From Thiosulfatihalobacter marinus (GTDB lineage Bacteria; Pseudomonadota; Alphaproteobacteria; Rhodobacterales; Rhodobacteraceae): a stretch of DNA of 64,000 bases. The stretch is taken from the NCBI RefSeq assembly GCF_016019955.1, contig NZ_JAECRZ010000015.1, positions 1 through 64,000 on the forward strand. The letters are read 5' to 3'. Below, piece after piece: positions 9,585 to 18,142 of the stretch (position 1 is the stretch's first letter; each line of letters starts with the position of its first letter). The notes under the pieces were generated by a model. The model did not search any database. It was not told the origin of the DNA and saw only the letters and a list, made by a program, of their open reading frames with translations. A program made the position numbers and the translations under genes.

Positions 9585-11489
9585 ATGCACGCCTATCGCA
9601 GCCATACCTGCGCCGAACTGAACAAATCCCATGTGGGTGACACTGTCCGCCTGTCCGGCTGGGTGCACCGCATCCGCGACCATGGCGGGGTTCTGTTCGT
9701 CGATCTGCGCGACCATTACGGCATCACGCAGGTTCTGTGCGATCCCGACAGCCCGGTTTTCGCCGCGATGGAAAAGGTGCGCAGCGAATGGTGTATCCGC
9801 ATTGACGGCAATGTGAAGGCGCGCGACGAAAGCCTGATCAATACCAAGCTGCCCACCGGCGAGATCGAGGTCTATGTCCGGGATCTTGAGGTTCTGGGGG
9901 CCGCCGACGAATTGCCGCTGATGGTGTTCGGGGATCAGGAATACCCGGAAGAAACCCGCCTGAAATACCGCTTTCTGGATCTGCGCCGCGAACAGATGCA
10001 GGAGAACATGAAGCTGCGCTCGGATGTTGTTGCCTCGATGCGCAAACGCATGTGGGACCAGGGGTTCCGCGAGTATCAGACGCCGATCATTACCGCTTCT
10101 TCCCCCGAAGGCGCGCGGGATTTTCTGGTGCCGAGCCGCCTGCATCCGGGCAAGTTTTATGCGCTTCCGCAGGCGCCGCAGCAGTTCAAGCAGTTGATGA
10201 TGGTTGCGGGTTTTGACAAGTATTTCCAGATCGCGCCGTGTTTTCGCGACGAAGACCCGCGCGCCGACCGGTCGCCCACGGATTTCTATCAGCTTGACAT
10301 GGAAATGAGCTTTGTCACCCAGCAGGATGTGTTCGACACGATCCAGCCCGTGCTGAAAGGCGTTTTCGAAGAGTTTGGCGGCGGGCGCAAGGTGGATCAA
10401 GCGTGGCCGCAGATTTCCTATGCCGACGCCGCGAAGTGGTATGGCACCGACAAGCCCGACCTGCGCAACCCGATCAGGATGCAGGATGTATCGGAGCATT
10501 TCCGGGGTGGCGAGTTTTCTCTCTTTGCTAAGATTCTGGAGCAGGAAGGCACTGAGGTGCGTGCGATTCCTGCGCCCAAGGGGCCGCGCGGAGAACCGGT
10601 CGGGCGCAAGTTCTGCGACCGAATGGACAAATTTGCAAGGTCGGAAGGTCTGCCTGGCATGGGGTACATTTGGTGGCGGTCGACTGTACCGTCATTGGAA
10701 GAACTCGGTTACGTGCAATTCCACGAAATGGGCGATGCTATGGAAATGCATACGTTCAAACAAGCTATTGAACGCCGCGAAGCTTGGTTGGCGGCAAATC
10801 CCAATGCCTACGAGGCCGCTGGTCCAATTGCCAACAAACTTGGTCAGGAAAAATGTGAGGAGATTCGGAAGGAGCTCGGGCTGGATGTCGGTGATGCAGC
10901 CTTCTTCCTAGTTGGCAAGCCCAAGGCATTCGAAGGCGTTGCAGGCCGGGCGCGCGATGTGATCGGCAAGGAACTGGGGCTGCTGGACGAAAACCGTTTC
11001 GCCTTTGCCTGGATCGTGGATTTCCCGATCTACCAGCAGGACGAGGAAACCGGCGAGCTGGATTTCGACCACAACCCGTTCTCGATGCCCCAGGGGGGCA
11101 TGGCGGCGCTGGAAGGCGATCCGCTGGCGGTGCGCGGCTATCAGTATGATCTGGCGTGCAACGGCTATGAGCTGGTGTCGGGGGCAATCCGGAACCACAA
11201 GCCCGAGATCATGTTCAAGGCGTTCGATCTGGCCGGATACGGCGAGGACGAAGTGCGCAAGCGGTTCGGCGGCATGGTCAACGCATTCAAATACGGCGCG
11301 CCTCCGCATGGTGGCTGTGCCGCCGGCGTCGACCGGATCGTCATGTTGCTGGCCGACCAGCAGAACATCCGCGAAGTAATGATGTTCCCGATGAACCAGC
11401 GTGCCGAAGACCTGATGATGAACGCGCCCAGCGATCCCACAAGTGATCAGCTGATGGAGCTGGGGCTGCGGGTGATCCCGCAAGAGTGA
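9585..11489 (+). CDS. aspS: aspartyl-tRNA synthetase with atypical insertion
   Basis: A 634-residue class II synthetase charging tRNA-Asp (bacterial AspRS in this clade is often the non-discriminating Asp/Asn type). In order: an OB-fold anticodon domain ([15 protein letters not shown]), catalytic motif 2 ([11 protein letters not shown]), a GAD-type insertion domain, and the C-terminal catalytic block with GVDRIVML. The start ATG 9585 follows GAGGGAG. Oddity: residues 366-409 (10680-10811) look like an extra segment compared with the roughly 590-residue AspRS I know from relatives. About 50% GC is seen over 10681-10860, against about 65% at 11041-11160. The frame is intact, so the protein is probably functional. 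Confidence 0.95.
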   Translation: MHAYRSHTCAELNKSHVGDTVRLSGWVHRIRDHGGVLFVDLRDHYGITQVLCDPDSPVFAAMEKVRSEWCIRIDGNVKARDESLINTKLPTGEIEVYVRDLEVLGAADELPLMVFGDQEYPEETRLKYRFLDLRREQMQENMKLRSDVVASMRKRMWDQGFREYQTPIITASSPEGARDFLVPSRLHPGKFYALPQAPQQFKQLMMVAGFDKYFQIAPCFRDEDPRADRSPTDFYQLDMEMSFVTQQDVFDTIQPVLKGVFEEFGGGRKVDQAWPQISYADAAKWYGTDKPDLRNPIRMQDVSEHFRGGEFSLFAKILEQEGTEVRAIPAPKGPRGEPVGRKFCDRMDKFARSEGLPGMGYIWWRSTVPSLEELGYVQFHEMGDAMEMHTFKQAIERREAWLAANPNAYEAAGPIANKLGQEKCEEIRKELGLDVGDAAFFLVGKPKAFEGVAGRARDVIGKELGLLDENRFAFAWIVDFPIYQQDEETGELDFDHNPFSMPQGGMAALEGDPLAVRGYQYDLACNGYELVSGAIRNHKPEIMFKAFDLAGYGEDEVRKRFGGMVNAFKYGAPPHGGCAAGVDRIVMLLADQQNIREVMMFPMNQRAEDLMMNAPSDPTSDQLMELGLRVIPQE

Positions 11490-11510
11490 CTTTCGCCAGA
11501 TGCCAGGATC

Positions 11511-11541
11511 AAGGGCCGCCCGCGCAGAGGCGGCCCTTTTT
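11511..11541 (+). terminator. intrinsic terminator of aspS
   Basis: Stem AAGGGCCGCC (11511-11520) pairs with GGCGGCCCTT (11529-11538), with an 8-base loop and a run of five T. It begins 21 bases after the aspS stop: a textbook Rho-independent terminator. Confidence 0.85.
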
Positions 11542-11665
11542 GGTTCGGAGTCGGCAAGATTTGACCGAACAGTGCCGCGCCGCTCGTTTTTTTTGCGAAG
11601 TTCGCCGTTGACTGTCCTATATTTGCAGACAGGGAATTGCCTGATGTGAACGGGGAGTGTGGTGC

Positions 11666-13054
11666 GTGAGTTTTGATCCGGTAATGGCTGAAACCCGGTT
11701 TGGGTGCGGGTTGTCGCCCAAGGTGCCCCGGCCGCAAGCCGTCGATGCCATGATTGCGCGGTTGAAAGAGCCTGACGCGGCGGCGCTGGAGTTTCCTGTC
11801 GCGCGGTTCGACACGTTCCGTGACACTTTTGAAACCTACACCGCGCTGAACCGCGAGCGGCGGCGGCTGGACGACGCCGGGGGCGAGTCGGCGGGTGTGC
11901 GCGAAGAAGCCAAGCAATTGATGCAATCCATGCGACGGCGCAATCTGGAATGGGCGTGGCAGGCTATGATGCGGTGTACCTGGACAAGAGACGGGTTTCG
12001 TGAACGGCTCGCATTTTTCTGGTTTGATCATTTCGCGGCCTACGGCAAAGGGCGGTTGTACAAGTTGCTTGGGTCAACCTATGTCGAAGAGGCGATCCGG
12101 CCAAATTTGGCGCGCAAGTTCGAGGATCTGCTGATCGCCGCCGCGACGCATCCTTTCATGCTTCTGTTTCTAGATCAGCACAGGTCCGTCGGTCCCAACA
12201 GCGCGTTTGCGCAAAAAAAGGGCGGGACGACCGGCCTGAACGAGAATCTGGCACGGGAAGTGCTGGAGTTGCACACTTTGGGTGTGGGCGGCCCGTATTC
12301 CCAGGATGACGTTCGCCAGTTGGCGGAACTTTTTACAGGCCTGTCGTGGAATTATCGAAAGGGATTTCGCTATTTGGAAAGCCGGTCGGAACCGGGGGCG
12401 GAAACGGTTCTGGGCAAGCGCTATGGCGGCGCGGATGGCTCGCTTGAGGATATTCATGCCGTGCTGCGGGATTTGGCACGTCATCCGGTGACGGCGCGCC
12501 ACCTGAGTACCAAGCTGGCGCGCCATTTCGTGGCGGACACCCCGCCCGAGCCACTGGTGGCGGCAATGACATCTGTTTACCTGGACACAAACGGGGATCT
12601 TGCGGCGGTCTATGGTGCGATGCTGTCCCACGATGATGCCTGGCGCAGCGATCTGGGGAACGTCAAGCGTCCGGTTGATTTCGTCGCTTCGGGGTTCAGG
12701 GCGCTGGCGATAGCGCCGGAATTGGGCGACTCTTGGCGACCGCGCGACTTTCGCCGTTATCTGCTGGCTCCCCTGACCTTGATGGGGCAACCGTGGGAAC
12801 GACCGCCGGGGCCACAGGGCTGGCCGGAAGAGGACTCGCAGTGGCTTTCGCCACAGGGGCTGGCCGCGCGCCTGCAATGGGCGCTGAGCGCGCCGGCGGT
12901 GTTGTCTGATCCACTGCCGGATCCGCGGGCATTCGTGACGGATGCGCTGGGTGGTGAGGTGCCTTCGAGCGTGACATTTGCGGCGCGCGCTGCCGAGAAC
13001 AGGGTGGAAGGGATCGCGCTAGTGCTGATGTCTCCCGCTTTTCAGCGCCATTGA
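11666..13054 (+). CDS. DUF1800 family protein
   Basis: A 462-residue protein of the DUF1800 family, which is regularly paired with a DUF1501 protein, as here. Recognisable blocks are the N-terminal ETRFGCGLSP, RERLAFFWFDHFAAYGK, the segment NENLAREVLELHTLGVGGPYSQDDVRQLAELFTGL (shown in parts), and KLARHFVAD. The biochemical role is not established; export of partner proteins suggests a cell-surface function. The start GTG 11666 (MSFDPVMAETRFG) is chosen because GGGGAG lies 8 bases upstream and the sequence matches family starts. It runs 14 bases before the DUF1501 gene, so the two are probably cotranscribed. Confidence 0.85.
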   Translation: MSFDPVMAETRFGCGLSPKVPRPQAVDAMIARLKEPDAAALEFPVARFDTFRDTFETYTALNRERRRLDDAGGESAGVREEAKQLMQSMRRRNLEWAWQAMMRCTWTRDGFRERLAFFWFDHFAAYGKGRLYKLLGSTYVEEAIRPNLARKFEDLLIAAATHPFMLLFLDQHRSVGPNSAFAQKKGGTTGLNENLAREVLELHTLGVGGPYSQDDVRQLAELFTGLSWNYRKGFRYLESRSEPGAETVLGKRYGGADGSLEDIHAVLRDLARHPVTARHLSTKLARHFVADTPPEPLVAAMTSVYLDTNGDLAAVYGAMLSHDDAWRSDLGNVKRPVDFVASGFRALAIAPELGDSWRPRDFRRYLLAPLTLMGQPWERPPGPQGWPEEDSQWLSPQGLAARLQWALSAPAVLSDPLPDPRAFVTDALGGEVPSSVTFAARAAENRVEGIALVLMSPAFQRH

Positions 13055-13068
13055 CTGGAGGAAACCGG

Positions 13069-14307
13069 ATGGACAACGGATTGTCGAGGCGGAGATTTCT
13101 GACGCGTGGCATGGCTTTGGGGTGTTCGCTGGCGGCCAGCCCCCTGGTAACGCCGGTGAGCCTGGCGGCGACAGCCGGTGAAAACCGGCTTGTGGTAATC
13201 GTATTGCGCGGCGGTCTGGACGGGCTGGATTTGTTGCGCCCTTGGGGGGATGCCGGTTTTGCCGCGCTGCGGCCAAATCTTGCGGCGGACAGGCCGGATG
13301 ACCTGATGCTGAATGACATGCATGGCCTGCATCCGGCTCTGTCACCGTTGGTGCCGATGTGGCGGGCCGGGGAATTGGGCTTTGTACAGGCGGTTTCGAC
13401 ACCCTATCGTGACAAGCGCAGCCATTTCGACGGCCAGGACATTCTGGAGGCCGGGACACCGGGGCTTGGGCAGGGCGGTGCCCGAGACGGGTGGTTGAAC
13501 CGGTTGTTGCAGGGGATGGATGGCGTGGACGCGCGGACGGCCTATGCGATCGGGATCGACCCCATGTTGCTAAGTCGCGGTGCGGCGCCGGTTTCCAGTT
13601 GGACACCCGAGGTCGACATGGTGCTGAGCGCCCCCGGGCTGGCGTTGATGCAGGGAATGTACGAGGGCGACCCGGACATGGCTGCGGCGTTGCGTGAGGC
13701 GGTCGTTCTGGCCGAGAGCGACGGCGACGCGGCAATTTTTGAAGCGGCAGACGGCGAAATGATGCAGGCGTTGGCCGATGACACGCAGCCTGCCGGGGCA
13801 AGGGCGGGAAAACGCCATGTGCAGGTTGCCGAGTTCGCAGCCCGGCAGCTTGCCGCCGATGCGCGCATTGCCTGTTTCTCGATCGGAGGATGGGATTCGC
13901 ATCGCAAACAGAGAAATACATTGAACGGACCCATGCGAAGCCTGGCGGATACGCTGACAGCGTTGCGGGATGGCCTGGGCGCCGTGAACTGGGGCCGAAC
14001 AACGGTCGTTGCCGTGACGGAGTTCGGGCGCACGGTGCGCGAGAACGGAACCCAGGGGACGGATCACGGAACCGGCGGAATGATGCTGTTGGCGGGCGGC
14101 GCATTGCGTGGCGGCACGGTTCATGGCCAATGGCCGGGGCTGGACGAGGCGGATTTGTACCAACGCCGCGATCTGATGCCGATGGATGATGTGCGCCGCT
14201 GGGCCGGGTGGGCGATCCGGTCGAGCTTTGGCATCGACAAGGGATATCTGGAGCGGGTGGTATTTCCGGGTATGACGTTGGGTGGCGATCCGGGCCTTCT
14301 GCTCTGA
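13069..14307 (+). CDS. DUF1501 family Tat-exported protein
   Basis: A 412-residue protein with a twin-arginine signal at the N-terminus: LSRRRFLTRGMALG then a hydrophobic stretch ending near SLAATA (about residue 37). The DUF1501 fold belongs to the alkaline-phosphatase/sulfatase-like superfamily: VIVLRGGLDGLDLL near the start, FSIGGWDSHRKQ in the middle and TEFGRTVRENGTQGTDHGTGG (split here) near residue 330. It is probably folded in the cytoplasm with a cofactor and exported. The start ATG 13069 has GGAGG 7 bases upstream. It follows the DUF1800 gene closely; the pair is a conserved unit of unknown activity. Confidence 0.85.
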   Translation: MDNGLSRRRFLTRGMALGCSLAASPLVTPVSLAATAGENRLVVIVLRGGLDGLDLLRPWGDAGFAALRPNLAADRPDDLMLNDMHGLHPALSPLVPMWRAGELGFVQAVSTPYRDKRSHFDGQDILEAGTPGLGQGGARDGWLNRLLQGMDGVDARTAYAIGIDPMLLSRGAAPVSSWTPEVDMVLSAPGLALMQGMYEGDPDMAAALREAVVLAESDGDAAIFEAADGEMMQALADDTQPAGARAGKRHVQVAEFAARQLAADARIACFSIGGWDSHRKQRNTLNGPMRSLADTLTALRDGLGAVNWGRTTVVAVTEFGRTVRENGTQGTDHGTGGMMLLAGGALRGGTVHGQWPGLDEADLYQRRDLMPMDDVRRWAGWAIRSSFGIDKGYLERVVFPGMTLGGDPGLLL

Positions 14308-14382
14308 TCGGCGGTCGGTCGGGCTTTCCCTGGCGACGTGATTGTGTCACTCATCCTGATGCAGGCTGGGGGAACGGATCGA

Positions 14383-15096
14383 ATGGATGACAAAAGGCCG
14401 CTGGGCGCGCCGGTACCGGGCTGGACGCCGCCGCCCTCGCCGCGCGGGGATAGTCTTGAAGGGGCGTATTGCCGACTAGAGCCTTTGGAGGCCGGGAAAC
14501 ATGCGGCGTTGCTGTACCGGGCCTATCAGGCCGACGACCGGGTATGGGATTACCTGCCTTACGGGCCGTTTCATTCGGCGGCGCAGTATCACCGTTGGGT
14601 GAAGGACATCGTGGCCAACCCGGCGCATCTGTTTTATGCGATTTATTCGAAAGAGGCGCGCAGCTTTGCGGGGGTGGCGTCTTACCTGCGCATTACCCCC
14701 GAAGCCGGTTCCATCGAGGTGGGTCATATCAATTTTGCACCGGTGATACAGGGCAGCCGGGCTGCGACCGAAGCCATGTATCTTATGATGCAATGGGCCT
14801 TCGAGGCCGGGTATCGCCGCTACGAATGGAAATGCGATGCGTTGAATGTCGGGTCGCGCCGGGCGGCGCAAAGGCTTGGCCTCAGTTATGAGGGCGTATT
14901 CCGTCAGGCGCTTGTCTACAAGGGGCGCAACCGCGATACGGCCTGGTTTGCCGCCATTGACAAGGAATGGCCGGCATTGAAGCAAGCATATGGTGTGTGG
15001 CTGTCGCCCCGGAACTTCGACGATGCCGGGCGGCAGGCGGAAAGGTTGAGCGATCTGACCGGATTGGTCCGGGTTGCGGATGACCCAACCCTTTGA
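14383..15096 (+). CDS. GNAT family N-acetyltransferase
   Basis: A 237-residue acetyltransferase of the RimJ/RimL-like branch. Features seen: YCRLEPLEAGKHAALLYRA at the start of the domain, the strand IEVGHINFAPVIQGSRAATEA (in parts; acetyl-CoA-binding region) and the C-terminal ALNVGSRRAAQRLGLSYEGVFRQ typical of RimJ-like proteins. The acceptor (protein N-terminus or small molecule) cannot be told. The start ATG 14383 follows GGGGGAACGGATCGA; an upstream GTG in frame is less likely. Only 75 bases separate it from the DUF1501 gene, so cotranscription is possible. Confidence 0.85.
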   Translation: MDDKRPLGAPVPGWTPPPSPRGDSLEGAYCRLEPLEAGKHAALLYRAYQADDRVWDYLPYGPFHSAAQYHRWVKDIVANPAHLFYAIYSKEARSFAGVASYLRITPEAGSIEVGHINFAPVIQGSRAATEAMYLMMQWAFEAGYRRYEWKCDALNVGSRRAAQRLGLSYEGVFRQALVYKGRNRDTAWFAAIDKEWPALKQAYGVWLSPRNFDDAGRQAERLSDLTGLVRVADDPTL

Positions 15097-15154
15097 CGCT
15101 GGATCGAGGGGCGGTGCGGGTGTCGGAAAGTGTCGTAGAACCGCTTGGATTTCG

Positions 15155-15874
15155 CTAGAATGTTGCTGCGCGCGCCAGTCTTTCGCGCACAAGTCCGTTG
15201 AGCCGGGCGACATCACCCACCGGCATCCGCCCCGCCTTGCGGGCATTGCGGATCGCGTCGATCACGTCCAGCAGCGGGCGGTCTTCGGCGCTGCGGGCCA
15301 GCCCGCCGAGGAACTGTGCCACATAGTCGATGGTGGTTTCTTCGCCGTCGGCATCCTGGAGCGTATCGGCGGCATGAAGCAGATCGTCGCGATAGGCCAC
15401 GGGATCGGGGGTGATCCTTTCCTCTGTGACGATGCGCGGGCCGGCAGGGCATTTTTCGGAAGGCAAGTGCGACAGGATGGTTTCCTGAAACATCGCAAGG
15501 CTTTGGATAGGTTTTGCAAGAAAGCCGTCGGCGCCAGCAGCGATCGCCAGCGCATCCGCCATGTCATCGCCGGACATGCCCAGAACAACCTCGACCCGTG
15601 GATTGGCGTGGGACAGTTCGGCGATGAGATCGGTCCCGGAACCGTCAGGCAGGCCAAGGTCGATGATCGCCACGGTTGGGCGGTATATCTGCAAATGGCG
15701 CCGAGCGGAGGCAAGGCAATCCGCGCGCCGGATGCGCGCGCCCGAGCGCAGGCACAGCAGGCGCAGCGCATCGCAGGCGAAGCGGCTGTCTTCGACCACA
15801 AGTATGGTCATGCCCAACAGGGGGCGTTGTTGGGTGGGCGCGTTGAGGGGGGTGAATGGCGAGCGGTCATCCAT
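15155..15874 (-). CDS. response regulator with C-terminal helical extension
   Basis: A 239-residue protein: a receiver domain at about residues 22-140 and an uncharacterised helical tail of about 95 residues. The acidic pocket (VVED at 26-29), the phospho-acceptor Asp72 (AIIDLGLPDGSG), the Thr/Ser position (LGMSGDD) and the conserved lysine (FLAKPI) are all present. The tail (YRDDLLHAADTL, DYVAQFLGGLARSAEDRPLLDVIDAIRNAR in parts) has no recognisable DNA-binding motif, so output is probably by protein interaction. The start at 15874 has AAGGAG 8 bases upstream. No kinase lies next to it. Confidence 0.8.
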   Translation of the reverse strand: MDDRSPFTPLNAPTQQRPLLGMTILVVEDSRFACDALRLLCLRSGARIRRADCLASARRHLQIYRPTVAIIDLGLPDGSGTDLIAELSHANPRVEVVLGMSGDDMADALAIAAGADGFLAKPIQSLAMFQETILSHLPSEKCPAGPRIVTEERITPDPVAYRDDLLHAADTLQDADGEETTIDYVAQFLGGLARSAEDRPLLDVIDAIRNARKAGRMPVGDVARLNGLVRERLARAATF

Positions 15875-16036
15875 GGCAGGCTCCTTTCCGTTTCGCATCC
15901 GGGGCGCGATCGGTTGAGCCTAACGTGTCCTTGCCTAACGAAACGTTAAACCTGCCGCGACGCTCTGGCGCTTGCGCGGGGTGGCGCGCGCGCCCATAAC
16001 GGGGCGGACTCGAGACACCAGCGAAAGGAACCCGAC

Positions 16037-16441
16037 ATGATTGGACGTTTGAACCATGTGGCCATTGCCGTGCCTGATCTTGAAGCCGCTTCGGAACAGT
16101 ATCGCAGCGCGCTGGGCGCCAAGGTGGGCGCGCCGCAGGACGAGCCGGATCATGGAGTCACGGTGGTATTCATCGAACTGCCCAACACCAAGATCGAACT
16201 CCTGTATCCTTTGGGAGAAAACAGCCCGATCCAGGGCTTTCTGGACAAGAACCCGTCGGGGGGCATTCACCATGTCTGTTATGAGGTCGAGGATATCATA
16301 GCGGCGCGCGATCACCTGAAGGAAACCGGCGCGCGGGTTCTGGGCAATGGTGATCCCAAGATCGGGGCGCATGGCAAGCCGGTGCTGTTCCTGCATCCAA
16401 AGGATTTCAATGGCTGCCTTGTAGAGCTGGAGCAGGTATAG
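16037..16441 (+). CDS. mce: methylmalonyl-CoA epimerase
   Basis: A 134-residue vicinal-oxygen-chelate enzyme that interconverts (2S)- and (2R)-methylmalonyl-CoA in propionyl-CoA and ethylmalonyl-CoA metabolism. Metal ligands are visible: His7 (RLNHVAIAV), His78 in GGIHHVCYEV and Glu130 near the C-terminal CLVELEQV. FLHPKDFNG is typical of the family. Its downstream partner methylmalonyl-CoA mutase requires adenosylcobalamin, which links it to the cob cluster further along the window. A strong ribosome site GAAAGGAA precedes ATG 16037. It is followed after 51 bases by a DUF1467 gene, a common pairing in alphaproteobacteria. Confidence 0.93.
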   Translation: MIGRLNHVAIAVPDLEAASEQYRSALGAKVGAPQDEPDHGVTVVFIELPNTKIELLYPLGENSPIQGFLDKNPSGGIHHVCYEVEDIIAARDHLKETGARVLGNGDPKIGAHGKPVLFLHPKDFNGCLVELEQV

Positions 16442-16492
16442 CATATCGGACCCGGGTGGCCGTTTCTTCGCCCGCTTGTCATTGGAGGCTCC

Positions 16493-16783
16493 ATGTCGAT
16501 CACTTCGGCGATAGTTCTATACGCGGTTCTGTGGTTCCTGACCTATCTGATCGTTATCCCGATCCGCCTGCAAACGCAGGGCGATGTGGGCGAAGTGGTG
16601 CCCGGCACACATGCCGGAGCGCCAGAGCATCACAATCTGAAGCTCAAGGCCAAGATCACGACACTGGCCGCTGCTGTGATGTGGTTGATTCTTTTCTGGA
16701 TCATCACGACCGGCGCGATCACGGTGCGTGATTTCGACTGGTTCAACCGGATGGGACCGGCGCCGACCGAGACCGGCGGCTAA
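16493..16783 (+). CDS. DUF1467 family membrane protein
   Basis: A 96-residue inner-membrane protein with two hydrophobic segments (about 4-22 and 54-76) separated by a polar loop rich in Gly and His (GTHAGAPEHHNLKLKAK). The conserved IPIRLQTQGD after the first helix marks the DUF1467 family of alphaproteobacteria. The function is unknown. GGAGGCTCC precedes ATG 16493. It probably shares a transcript with mce. Confidence 0.85.
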   Translation: MSITSAIVLYAVLWFLTYLIVIPIRLQTQGDVGEVVPGTHAGAPEHHNLKLKAKITTLAAAVMWLILFWIITTGAITVRDFDWFNRMGPAPTETGG

Positions 16784-16798
16784 GCTGTCCGCCCCGGT

Positions 16799-16822
16799 CC
16801 CGCGCCCGGTGCGGCGCGCGGG
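16799..16822. terminator. GC-rich hairpin between convergent genes
   Basis: CCCGCGC (16799-16805) pairs with GCGCGGG (16816-16822) around a 10-base loop. It sits in the 40 bases between the DUF1467 and EI24-type stop codons. No T tract follows, so this is a structural suggestion only. Confidence 0.35.
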
Positions 16823-16823
16823 C

Positions 16824-17525
16824 TTACCGGCCTTCCAGTTTGTGGAACAGGTGGGTGAACGTGGCCGCGCCCAGGATCGGGATCAGCAAGTTGATCAGAG
16901 GAATGGAAAGCGGCATGGCCATCAACGTGCCCGCCAGCCAGATGGTGCCGATATGCTTGCGGCGCAGCGCCTTGGCGCCGTCCCGTCCCACACGGCGCAT
17001 GGCGGCGAGCTGAAAATACTCGCGCCCCAGCAGAAAGCCGTTCAACCCCCAGAAGATGAACAGCGCCATCGGAGGAAAGAAGGCATAAATCACCAGCGCC
17101 AGCAGGTTGGCGGCGATCAAGACCCCCAGAAAATTCACCGTGTCGCGCAGCGCGTCGCCAAAGGGCACGGACGGCACCGGCGGCAGGTCCGGGTAGTGGC
17201 GATCCTCGACCGCCTGAGCAACCTCGTCCAGAAACATCGATGTAATGGCCGAGGCCACCGGCACCATCAGAAACACCGACAGCGCCAGCATCACGAAAAA
17301 CGATGTCCAGGTGATCAGGTCGGGCAGCCAGCTGACTTCGCCGATCAGTTCCTGCACGGTCTGGGCCGCACCGATCCAGTTCAGAAAGGCGAGAAAAGCG
17401 GCATAGGCCGCGATCAACAGCACGAAAGTGAGGCCAACGCCCGTTACAAGCACCTTGCGGAAGCGCGGGTCGCCGATTTGACCCAGCGCCTTGAAAAACG
17501 ACGTTATCGTTATCGCGAGACCCAT
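16824..17525 (-). CDS. EI24/CysZ-like membrane protein
   Basis: A 233-residue polytopic membrane protein of the EI24 domain family. Hydrophobic segments are evident at about 23-48, 68-98, 135-165 and 195-220. NGFLLGREYFQLAAMRR near residue 165 is the family signature. CysZ members import sulfate for cysteine synthesis, but many alphaproteobacterial homologues are not near sulfur genes, as here. Its first 16 bases overlap the end of the nitroreductase gene, so the two are translationally linked. A sulfate role is not supported by context. Confidence 0.8.
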   Translation of the reverse strand: MGLAITITSFFKALGQIGDPRFRKVLVTGVGLTFVLLIAAYAAFLAFLNWIGAAQTVQELIGEVSWLPDLITWTSFFVMLALSVFLMVPVASAITSMFLDEVAQAVEDRHYPDLPPVPSVPFGDALRDTVNFLGVLIAANLLALVIYAFFPPMALFIFWGLNGFLLGREYFQLAAMRRVGRDGAKALRRKHIGTIWLAGTLMAMPLSIPLINLLIPILGAATFTHLFHKLEGR

Positions 17526-18088
17526 GTGACCTTTTCCTGCATGTTCGGGCGCGGACGTTCGGGCGGCGCGGCGCGTTCGGTGCCGATATGGATAAACCCG
17601 GCAATGCGTTCGTGTGGCGCAAGGCCAAGTCCCCTTTCCACGAAGCTGCGATCATGACTGGCCCAGCCCGAAAGCCAGTTGGCGCCCCATCCGGCGGCCA
17701 GCGCGGCGTTCAGGAGTTGCAGGCAAACAGCGCCGGCCGAATAGGTCTGTTCTATGGCCGGGATTTTTTCGGCGATCACCGGCGCCTCGATCACGGCCAC
17801 GGCCAGATTGGCCTGTGAAAACTGATCGTGGTTCTTGGTGATCTTGTCAGGATCGATCCCCAGGGCGGCGCCACGTTCGTTGACCAGTGCGGCGAGGCGC
17901 TCAAGTGCCGGGCGTTCCAGAACGATCAGCCGCCAGGGCTCCAGCTTGCCATGGTCGGGCGCGCGCAGGGCGGCGCGCAGGATCGGTTCGAGCTGGTCAC
18001 GGTCGGGCACGGGCGCGACAAGCGTTTTGGCGGGGCGCGAGCGGCGCGTCAGCAAAAAGTCGAGTGCTTGCGGGTTTGGCGTGGGCAT
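17510..18088 (-). CDS. nitroreductase family protein
   Basis: A 192-residue FMN-dependent oxidoreductase of the short, YdjA-like type. RRSRPAKTLVAPVP near the start supplies the flavin phosphate contacts. LRAPDHGKLEPWRLIVLE at about 43-60 is the family core. SAGAVCLQLLNAALAAGWGANWLSG (in parts) and GFIHIGT near the C-terminus complete the fold. The natural substrate is unknown. It overlaps the EI24-type gene by 16 bases in a different frame on the same strand and likely forms a two-gene operon with it. Confidence 0.87.
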   Translation of the reverse strand: MPTPNPQALDFLLTRRSRPAKTLVAPVPDRDQLEPILRAALRAPDHGKLEPWRLIVLERPALERLAALVNERGAALGIDPDKITKNHDQFSQANLAVAVIEAPVIAEKIPAIEQTYSAGAVCLQLLNAALAAGWGANWLSGWASHDRSFVERGLGLAPHERIAGFIHIGTERAAPPERPRPNMQEKVTWVSR

Positions 18089-18142
18089 GGCGTGGTCCTG
18101 TTGGTCTGGGTTCTTGTCATGTCGGGCAGATGGGGGGCGATT

